From Clostridiales bacterium (GTDB lineage Bacteria; Bacillota; Clostridia; Oscillospirales; Acutalibacteraceae): DNA of 64,000 nucleotides. Shown piece by piece: positions 57,275 through 64,000 of the stretch. The notes below the pieces were generated by a model that did not search any database, was not told the origin of the DNA, and saw nothing but the letters and a program-made list of their open reading frames with translations. The stretch lies in assembly GCA_021199275.1 (NCBI GenBank), contig JAJQIJ010000001.1:26373-90372 (forward strand), read 5' to 3'. Every line of letters starts with the position of its first letter. Position 1 is the first letter of the stretch. The translations under genes were made by a program, and so were the position numbers.

Positions 57275-58165
57275 ATGCTTACAATATTATGGGGCGCGCA
57301 GACGCATTATAAAAAATTAACTAAAAAACATAGCCCGCATTTTGACTGCCATGTAAAAAACAGCGTGGCAGACGGGGTGCATCTTAACTGTCGCCCTGTT
57401 AAAAAAAGCGAAATTGCCGAACTTAGCGAAGCTCTTGTCGTAATAGGCTACGGAAAAAAGGAAAGCTGCTTAAGGGTTGTTGATTTTTGCAAGGAAAACG
57501 GCATTAAATACACCCTGCTTGATATTTTTATGGGCAAGGCAATCACTGCTGAAATGATAGCCAAGCTCGGCGGCAGCTTTACAGATGAAAACAATAACAC
57601 CGTAATAATAGACGGCGGCTCTCATCTTTGCGGGCCGATTTATGTAAAATTTAAAAAAGACACAAAAAATGCCGTTGTAGACATTGAAAAAATAAGCGTT
57701 GAAAAAGGCATGTTCATAAATGTCAAGGGCAAAAACGCCCGTGTAAAAATTCACTGCGGCAGTTATTTTTACGATGTTAATATTCGCTGCTGTACAAACG
57801 GCAAAATTGAAATAGGAGAGAGCTGTTTGTTTTCGCATGGTGTTGAGCTCAGCCAGTCAGACCAGCACTGTATTTTTGACTTAAATACGCACGAAAGAAT
57901 TAACTGGGCAAAAGATATAAACATAGGAAACCATGTTTGGGTCGGCAGGTCTGTGCACCTGCTCGGCGGCGCAAACATAGGCAACGGCTGCATTTTGGGC
58001 GATTCCTGCGTCACCAGCAGCACTTTCAGCCCTAATTGCGTTATTGCCGGCAATTCCGGCAGGGTAATCAGGGAAAACGTTATTTGGTCTCGGGATTCAA
58101 TTCGCTATAACGACGCAAAAACTTTAGAAGACTGCAAAGATAAGCGCGGGCTTGACTATTTATAA
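57275..58165 (+). CDS. Left-handed beta-helix (hexapeptide) acyltransferase
   Basis: INIGNHVWVGRSVHLLGGANIGNGCILGDSCVTSSTFSPNCVIAGNSGRVIRENVIW. Confidence 0.88.
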   Translation: MLTILWGAQTHYKKLTKKHSPHFDCHVKNSVADGVHLNCRPVKKSEIAELSEALVVIGYGKKESCLRVVDFCKENGIKYTLLDIFMGKAITAEMIAKLGGSFTDENNNTVIIDGGSHLCGPIYVKFKKDTKNAVVDIEKISVEKGMFINVKGKNARVKIHCGSYFYDVNIRCCTNGKIEIGESCLFSHGVELSQSDQHCIFDLNTHERINWAKDINIGNHVWVGRSVHLLGGANIGNGCILGDSCVTSSTFSPNCVIAGNSGRVIRENVIWSRDSIRYNDAKTLEDCKDKRGLDYL

Positions 58166-58254
58166 CTTAGCGGGAAATGTCCCACGCCTCTGCAGGGGGG
58201 CATTTTTAGTCAGCGGTTAATACAATTTCCTGCTGATGAGTGGCAGCGGCTGTC
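58165..58254 (+). repeat. Intergenic dispersed repeat copy B (overlaps acyltransferase stop codon)
   Basis: Shares conserved blocks with copies A and C. Confidence 0.7.
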
Positions 58255-58310
58255 GCTTGCCGGAGCCCGGCGGAATAAAGCAATTGCTTAAAAAACAAAC
58301 ATTGCTTCAT

Positions 58311-58342
58311 AAGCGCCCTTTTACAAAAGGGGCGCTTTTTTT
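58311..58342 (+). terminator. Intrinsic terminator after the acyltransferase region
   Basis: AAGCGCCCTTTT-ACA-AAAGGGGCGCTTTTTTT. Confidence 0.85.
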
Positions 58343-58351
58343 AGGCAACAT

Positions 58352-58379
58352 AAAAAAGCGCCGCCAATATTGGCGGCGC
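58352..58379 (-). terminator. Intrinsic terminator for gdhA (minus strand)
   Basis: GCGCCGCCAA-TA-TTGGCGGCGC followed on minus strand by TTTTTT. Confidence 0.85.
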
Positions 58380-58414
58380 CTGATTTTATTTGATTTACGG
58401 CTGAATATAAGCTG

Positions 58415-59761
58415 TTAAACAATCCCCTGGGCCATCATGGCGTCTGCAACCTTTAAGAAGCCGGCTATGTTAGCCCCCGCAACAAGATTTCCGGGCACGC
58501 CATATTTTTCAGCCGCCTTGCAGCTGCTTTCGTAAATGTTTTCCATAATGGACTTGAGCTCGCTGTCAACCGCTTCAAAGGTCCATGGGTGGCGCGAACT
58601 GTTTTGGCACATTTCAAGCGCCGAAACTGCAACGCCGCCTGCATTTGTTGCCTTAGCAGGGCCGAAAAGCACGCCGTTTGCCTGGAAAGTTTCCATGGCT
58701 TCAATTGTGTTTGGCATATTTGCGCCTTCGCAAACGGCCATTACGCCGTTTTTAATAAGAGTTTCTGCGGCAGCCTTGTCAAGCTCGTTTTGTGTGGCGC
58801 AGGGCAGCGCAATGTCGCACGGCGTGTTCCACACGAGCGTGCAGCCCTCATGATATTCGGCCTGAGGGTGAAAGCTTATATATTCGCTGATTCTCTTTCT
58901 TTCAACTTCCTTAAGGCGCTTGATAAGTTCCAGGTCTATTCCGTTTTTGTCAACAATATAGCCGTTTGAGTCAGACATTGTAATAACTTTTGCACCAAGC
59001 TGCGTGGCTTTTTCACACGCATAAATGGCAACGTTGCCTGAGCCTGAAATAACCACGGTTTTGCCGGCAAAAGACGAATTGTTGTCTTTAAGCATAGCCT
59101 CTGTGTAATAGCACAGGCCGTAACCGGTGGCTTCCGTTCTTGCAAGAGAGCCGCCGTATGAAATGCCCTTGCCGGTAAGAACGCCTGTGTTTTCATTCAT
59201 AAGGCGCTTGTATTGGCCGAAAAGAAAGCCTATTTCGCGCGCGCCAACCCCAATGTCGCCTGCGGGCACGTCTGTGTCTGAACCTATGTGCTTTGAAAGC
59301 TCTGTCATAAAGCTTTGGCAAAAACGCATAACTTCCATGTCGCTTTTGCCCTTAGGGTCAAAGTCAGACCCGCCCTTGCCGCCGCCTATAGGAAGGCCTG
59401 TAAGGCTGTTTTTGAAGATTTGTTCAAAACCTAAAAATTTAATTACGCCTTCATACACTGACGGGTGGAAGCGCAGCCCGCCTTTATACGGGCCAAGAGC
59501 GCTGTTAAACTGAATTCTGTAACCGCGGTTAATTTGCACCTTTCCGTTGTCGTCAACCCACGGAACTCTGAATTTGATTATTCTTTCAGGTTCAACAATG
59601 GCTTCAAAAATTCCGCGTTCAATAAATTCCGGGTGCTCGTCTGCCACACCCTGCAAGGAACACAGCACCTCTTCCACAGCCTGGTGAAATTCCGGCTCGT
59701 TTGGGTTGCGTTTCATTACCCGCTGCATCAGCCCTGCCAAATATTCGTTTTCAATTACCAT
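58415..59761 (-). CDS. gdhA: NADP-type glutamate dehydrogenase (start revised)
   Basis: NRGYRIQFNSALGPYKGGLRFHPSV, GGGKGGSDFDPKGKS, DVPAGDIGVGAREIGFLFGQYK. Confidence 0.96.
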   Translation of the reverse strand: MVIENEYLAGLMQRVMKRNPNEPEFHQAVEEVLCSLQGVADEHPEFIERGIFEAIVEPERIIKFRVPWVDDNGKVQINRGYRIQFNSALGPYKGGLRFHPSVYEGVIKFLGFEQIFKNSLTGLPIGGGKGGSDFDPKGKSDMEVMRFCQSFMTELSKHIGSDTDVPAGDIGVGAREIGFLFGQYKRLMNENTGVLTGKGISYGGSLARTEATGYGLCYYTEAMLKDNNSSFAGKTVVISGSGNVAIYACEKATQLGAKVITMSDSNGYIVDKNGIDLELIKRLKEVERKRISEYISFHPQAEYHEGCTLVWNTPCDIALPCATQNELDKAAAETLIKNGVMAVCEGANMPNTIEAMETFQANGVLFGPAKATNAGGVAVSALEMCQNSSRHPWTFEAVDSELKSIMENIYESSCKAAEKYGVPGNLVAGANIAGFLKVADAMMAQGIV

Positions 59762-59956
59762 TAAATTTCCCTTCTTATAATCTTTTTCTTTTTGTTTATT
59801 ATTATACCAATCGCAACATTTGTTAACAATAACCAAATTTATTAAATATTTTTATTGTTTTTCTAAAAAAATTATTCATTATTTATATAATATTGCCCTT
59901 TTTTTGAGAGCAGTGACTCACCGCTTGAAAAACTTTTCGTTTTTTAAATTTTTGTG

Positions 59957-59985
59957 TTGAAAGAAAAGGCTACAAATAGTATAAT
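59957..59985 (+). promoter_or_regulatory. Candidate promoter for the M28-like peptidase gene
   Basis: TTGAAA-17-TATAAT. Confidence 0.65.
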
Positions 59986-60018
59986 AATATAAACGCTATG
60001 CTTGAAAGGGGTAATTTA

Positions 60019-61317
60019 ATGAGGCTTACCAACGGCTCAACAGAAGACACCAAAAAATATATGGTAAACGGAATAAGATATGTGTGTGAAAATTTTAAAG
60101 AACGCGCCCCGGGAACACACAGCGAAAGAAAAGCCCAGAAATATCTGAAGTCTGAACTTGAAAAATGGGCAGACAAGGTTGAAACTGAAGACTTTGAAGT
60201 TCACCCGGCGGCATTTATGGGCTGGATACCCGTGGCGGGGTGCATGGGCATTTTGTCTGTGTTGTTTTATTGGCTTACATACACGGGCGTTGTCACAAAT
60301 TCGGCGCTTGCCGTTATTTCAACAATTATGGTGCTGCTGGCGCTTGCCTGCCTTGTTTTTGAATTTTTAATGTACCGCGAATTTGTTGATTTCCTGTTCC
60401 CGAAAAAGATTTCAAGAAATGTAATGGCGCGCCGCGCGCCCGCCGGTGAAATAAAAAGGCGCATTATTTTCGGCGGCCACACAGACGCTGCAAATGAATG
60501 GACTTATTCGCTGCATGGCGGGTTAAAAAGCTTGGCGCCGGTTATGGGCGGCTCAATAGGCGGCCTTATTTTCATTTCAATATTTGACATTGTTTGGCTT
60601 GTTTACGACATTGCTGTGGGTTCATATGAAAGCAAATTTTGGCTTGGAATGGGAATTATTCAGCTTGTGCTTGTGCCGTTTTTCATTGCAATATGCTTTT
60701 TTATCAACTGGAAAGTTGTGGTAGACGGCGCTAACGACAACCTGACTGCCGATTTCATAGCCATGGGCGTTTTGAAAGAAATGGCAGACCATGACATGCG
60801 CTTTGAACACACCGAAGTCTGCGCGCTGCTTGCCGGGTCTGAAGAGGCGGGGCTGCGCGGCTCTCTGGCATATGCTAAAAAGCACTGCAATGATTTGCAG
60901 GACGTTGAAACCATTTTTATTGCAATGGACACAATGCGTGAAGTGGAACAGCTGCAAATTTATTCGCAGGGCTGCACGGGCACGCAGAAAAATTCAAATG
61001 CTGTTTGCGAACTCATTTATGAAGCCGGCGCCAATTGCGGCATTGAAATGAAAGAAACGGAAGTTTACCCGGGCGCCATTGACGCCGAAGCTTTCAGCAG
61101 GTGCGGGCTGCTTGCCGCGGGCTTCTGCGGGGTAAACCATGACCCGAAAACATATTACCACACCAGGCTTGACACGCCTGACAACATGAGCGAAGAGTGC
61201 ATAAATCTGTCGCTTGACATTTGCCTTGAAGCCGCCGCGCTTTATGACCGCAGCGGCGGGATTGACGATTTCAGGGCAGAGGGCGCAAAGCGTTTTAAAA
61301 GAGGCCATAACAACTGA
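60019..61317 (+). CDS. Membrane-embedded M28-family-like metallopeptidase (start revised)
   Basis: GGHTDAANEW, DGANDNLTADFIAMGVLKEM, AGSEEAGLRGSLAYAKKH, YYHTRLDTPDNM; four predicted TM segments. Confidence 0.85.
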   Translation: MRLTNGSTEDTKKYMVNGIRYVCENFKERAPGTHSERKAQKYLKSELEKWADKVETEDFEVHPAAFMGWIPVAGCMGILSVLFYWLTYTGVVTNSALAVISTIMVLLALACLVFEFLMYREFVDFLFPKKISRNVMARRAPAGEIKRRIIFGGHTDAANEWTYSLHGGLKSLAPVMGGSIGGLIFISIFDIVWLVYDIAVGSYESKFWLGMGIIQLVLVPFFIAICFFINWKVVVDGANDNLTADFIAMGVLKEMADHDMRFEHTEVCALLAGSEEAGLRGSLAYAKKHCNDLQDVETIFIAMDTMREVEQLQIYSQGCTGTQKNSNAVCELIYEAGANCGIEMKETEVYPGAIDAEAFSRCGLLAAGFCGVNHDPKTYYHTRLDTPDNMSEECINLSLDICLEAAALYDRSGGIDDFRAEGAKRFKRGHNN

Positions 61318-61332
61318 AATTACTAAAATAAA

Positions 61333-61357
61333 GGCGGGCTGTTTAAAGCCCGCTTTT
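61333..61357 (+). terminator. Intrinsic terminator after the M28-like gene
   Basis: GCGGGCT-GTTTAA-AGCCCGCTTTT. Confidence 0.75.
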
Positions 61358-61373
61358 ATTGTTTGGCAAAATA

Positions 61374-61399
61374 AAAGCCCCGCGAAACACGGGGCTTTA
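61374..61399 (-). terminator. Intrinsic terminator for tRNA-Ser (minus strand)
   Basis: AAAGCCCCG-TGTTTCG-CGGGGCTTTT on minus strand. Confidence 0.75.
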
Positions 61400-61404
61400 A
61401 TGGT

Positions 61405-61495
61405 TGGCGCAGAAGGAGAGATTCGAACTCTCGCGGCGGTTTCCCACCCTACGCCCTTAGCAGGGGCGCCTCGTCACCAGCTTGAGTACTTCTGC
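61405..61495 (-). tRNA. tRNA-Ser(GCU), CCA encoded
   Basis: GCAGAAG acceptor pairs CTTCTGC; anticodon loop CTGCTAA; variable arm; T-arm GAGAGTTCGAATCTCTC; ends GCCA. Confidence 0.95.
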
Positions 61496-61658
61496 AAACC
61501 GTAACTTAACACACGCTGTCAAGCCGCACTTTTCAGTGCTCTATTAATATAACAAAACTTTGCAAAAAAGTCAATACAAAATTATACTTTTATTTGCGTG
61601 AAAAATTAAAATGGCGCGGCATATATATTACTAATCAAACTTTGCAAGCGGTGGTTTT

Positions 61659-62186
61659 ATGGGCAAAAAGCTTTTCACAACTCAAATAATAGGGTTTGTT
61701 GTGGTGGGTATAACAGGCACGTTTGCGCATTTTTTATTTGAACTTACGTCCGGCTCGGTGCTCGCGGGGCTTTTTACGCCTGTAAATGAAAGTGTGTGGG
61801 AACACTTGAAGCTGCTGTTTTTTCCTTTTTTATTTTTCAGCGTGGCGGAATTTTTTATTTTGGGAAAGCCGCCGGGGTTTTTCACAGCGCAATTTAAGGG
61901 CGCTGTGGCGGGCATGGCGTTTATAGTTGCATTTTTTTATACATACAGCGGAATTTTAGGAAAAAACGTAATGCTTTTTGATGTTCTGTCTTTTTTTCTG
62001 GGGGTGTTTGCCGCGTTTTTTACAAGTTACACTTTAATTAAAAACGGCGTGGGCAAAAAGCACCGCTCAAACAGGCTCGGAATTATTTTGTTTGCGCTGG
62101 CAGGCATGGCATTTTTTCTTTTTACTTTCTGCCCACCTTTTCTTGAAATTTTTAAAGACCCGCAGAGCCTGAGCTATGGCATTTGA
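61659..62186 (+). CDS. DUF6512-like integral membrane protein
   Basis: TPVNESVWEHLKLLFFPFLFF motif; ~5 TM. Confidence 0.6.
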   Translation: MGKKLFTTQIIGFVVVGITGTFAHFLFELTSGSVLAGLFTPVNESVWEHLKLLFFPFLFFSVAEFFILGKPPGFFTAQFKGAVAGMAFIVAFFYTYSGILGKNVMLFDVLSFFLGVFAAFFTSYTLIKNGVGKKHRSNRLGIILFALAGMAFFLFTFCPPFLEIFKDPQSLSYGI

Positions 62187-62449
62187 CAAAATTGCCCTGC
62201 CGGCTTTTCCATGTTAATTGGCTGTATTTGCATTTGTTGCAGGCTGTTTCGACCTGCATTTTTTGTGCCGAATTTCAAAATGCGCCGCTAATATGGCGCG
62301 CAGCCGTGCAGGGCGGCGCTTGCTGAGCGCTTTTTTCTGCTTTTTTGATGTTACAATGATACAAAAGTGCAAAACAGCATAAAATTTTTATAAATACAGC
62401 AAAACCACATACTGTTACACTACTATAAGTTGTAATTCGACAAAAAAGG

Positions 62450-62478
62450 TTGATTTTCGCGCTAAGAGATAATATAAT
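62450..62478 (+). promoter_or_regulatory. Candidate promoter for the surface-protein gene
   Basis: TTGATT-17-TATAAT. Confidence 0.55.
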
Positions 62479-62711
62479 AATTTTAATTAATTTATAAATG
62501 CTTTTAAATGCTTTTTGAACGATTTGCGCTGCTTTGAAAAATTCGCGGCAATGCCGGCGCGGGCGGCGATATGCGCAAATGTTAATATATTCCGCGCGAA
62601 AGGCGGCATTGGTGAAGCACCGGCTGTACAATTTGGCCACGCAAATTAAAAACAGGCAAATGTTTTTGCGAATCGGCCTGAAATGATTAAGTAAAGTAAG
62701 AGTGATGTGTA

Positions 62712-64000
62712 GTGAAAAAACAAATAAAGCGGCTGCTTGCGGTTTTCCTGGCCATGACTGTTATAAGCAGCTCTTTTATATTTACTTCATATGCAGCGGA
62801 AAGTGAAGCGGAAAGTAATTCCGAAGCCGAAACGGCGCAAACGCTTTCAGAAGAAGAGGATTCAGAAGAGGAAAGCAACGATTCCACTGCCAACACCGGC
62901 ACATCAAAGCTTAGCAATGACGAAGAAAGCAAAACGTCAGAACTTGACGAAATACTTGAAAACATTTCAACTGCCGTGGGCATGGACACTTCCGGCATAG
63001 ACTGGGAACTGGCAGAGGAAGACGCGCGCCTTGTTGAAGACGACTTTATGCAGGCGGCGCTGCTGGCTGAAAAAAATTCTTTGCAATACCAAATTAACGA
63101 ACTGGCGGGGCTTTACAGCACCGTTGAAAATTCAGGCGGCGCCATGACTGCGGCCGTTACGCTTGCCACCACTCTTGCCGCCGGGCTTATTGACGACACG
63201 CTGGCGCAGCAAACTGTTACGCTTGACCAAAATTATGCCGAATCTCTTGTTATTCCTGACGGCACAGAGGTCACTCTTGACCTTAACGGCTACACCCTGC
63301 TTTCAGCCGCAACCGGCAACCATATCACCGTTTACGGCACCTTAATTATTACAGACAGCAGTGCAGGTGAAACCGGGCAGATTATGAATTATGTTGAAGA
63401 CGGCGTTGCCAAATATTCAAACACCCGCGGCGTTACGGTGGCGTCAGGCGGCAGCCTTACTTTACAGGCAGGCACTGTTTCGGGTTACACGGCAAGCAGC
63501 GTCGGCGGCGGCATAGAAGTGCAGGAAAACGGCTCTTTCACAATGACGGGCGGCACAGTTTGCAACAATTCGTCCGGCAGCTACGGCGGCGGCATATTTA
63601 TTTTTGACAGCGCCAGCGGTGAAATAACGTCCGGCAGCATTACCGGCAATTCAGCCCAGCAGGGCGGCGGCGTGGCAATTTATTCGGTTACAAGCAGTGA
63701 GTATTCACTTGAAAATGTCACTATTGATTCTAACAGCGCCACATCTAACGGCGGCGGGCTTTATATTGACAGTAAAATTGACTTAACCCTAAGCGGGGTT
63801 TCAATAAGCGGCAATACATCGGGCGGCAGCGGCGGCGGTGTTTACCTGGGCGCCGGCACTTCGCAGCTGACGGTTGAAAGCGCCACGGCAATAGACAATA
63901 ACACGGCTGACTCTATGGGCGGCGGCGTGTTTATTACCAACGTGTCTGCCACAGCAGCCTCTTCGTTTACGCTTTCGGGCGGCTCTGTTTCGGGCAACAC
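62712..64000 (+). CDS. Secreted right-handed beta-helix/adhesin-like surface protein, 3'-truncated by window end (GTG start; not in ORF track)
   Basis: Open frame from GTG 62712 to the window end: VKKQIKRLLAVFLAMTVISSSFIFTSYAAESEAESN...; repeated GGG(I/V/L)(F/Y/A)I and SGNT/TGNS motifs. Confidence 0.85.
   Translation, partial: MKKQIKRLLAVFLAMTVISSSFIFTSYAAESEAESNSEAETAQTLSEEEDSEEESNDSTANTGTSKLSNDEESKTSELDEILENISTAVGMDTSGIDWELAEEDARLVEDDFMQAALLAEKNSLQYQINELAGLYSTVENSGGAMTAAVTLATTLAAGLIDDTLAQQTVTLDQNYAESLVIPDGTEVTLDLNGYTLLSAATGNHITVYGTLIITDSSAGETGQIMNYVEDGVAKYSNTRGVTVASGGSLTLQAGTVSGYTASSVGGGIEVQENGSFTMTGGTVCNNSSGSYGGGIFIFDSASGEITSGSITGNSAQQGGGVAIYSVTSSEYSLENVTIDSNSATSNGGGLYIDSKIDLTLSGVSISGNTSGGSGGGVYLGAGTSQLTVESATAIDNNTADSMGGGVFITNVSATAASSFTLSGGSVSGN

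Noticed and set aside
62580-62650. c-di-GMP (GEMM) riboswitch in the surface-protein leader
   Set aside because: CGAAAGG is present but the other conserved blocks are not in the right order.
62791-63345. Small + strand ORFs at 62791-63000 and 63163-63345
   Set aside because: Out-of-frame ORFs within the surface-protein gene starting at 62712.
1-64000. CRISPR array, prophage, IS element, toxin-antitoxin or BGC
   Set aside because: No regularly spaced repeats, transposase, integrase, phage structural genes or NRPS/PKS/RiPP signatures were seen.

Overview
Chromosomal segment of a spore-forming Clostridia-type bacterium (my inference: Oscillospirales/Ruminococcaceae-like), about 64 kb, with moderate GC coding regions and AT-rich promoters. 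Most of it is core genome: hprK-ROK kinase-murB-rapZ-whiA-dnaE-pfkA; a pdxR/pdxK/ECF vitamin B6 locus; a TatD-associated-type radical SAM protein; an O-antigen-ligase family protein; two tandem membrane-anchored parvulin PPIases; a fumarase beta-type protein; prs; a GtrA-YfhO-like membrane protein; the complete spoIIIAA-AH operon; asp23-nusB-xseAB-ispA-dxs-tlyA-nadK-argR-recN-tyrS; an envelope locus (MBOAT, DHHW, lipoprotein, FN3-SH3-transglutaminase); ypeB; proBA; a flippase; glgP and GH13; a hexapeptide acyltransferase; gdhA; a membrane M28-type peptidase; tRNA-Ser(GCU); and the 5' part of a beta-helix surface protein running off the window. I saw no CRISPR array, prophage, transposase or rRNA. 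The most unusual signals are: (1) a degenerate family of intergenic structured repeats starting AACTTA(A/G), about five copies, one pair showing a compensatory base-pair change and two abutting stop codons; (2) a ~270-nt structured leader upstream of prs with an 8-codon uORF (MFKISSHH*) and two mutually exclusive hairpins; (3) an apparent GtrA flippase-YfhO GT-C fusion; (4) an O-acetylation/transglutaminase envelope locus; and (5) several long structured leaders. All family names come from reading motifs by eye; no database search was run.
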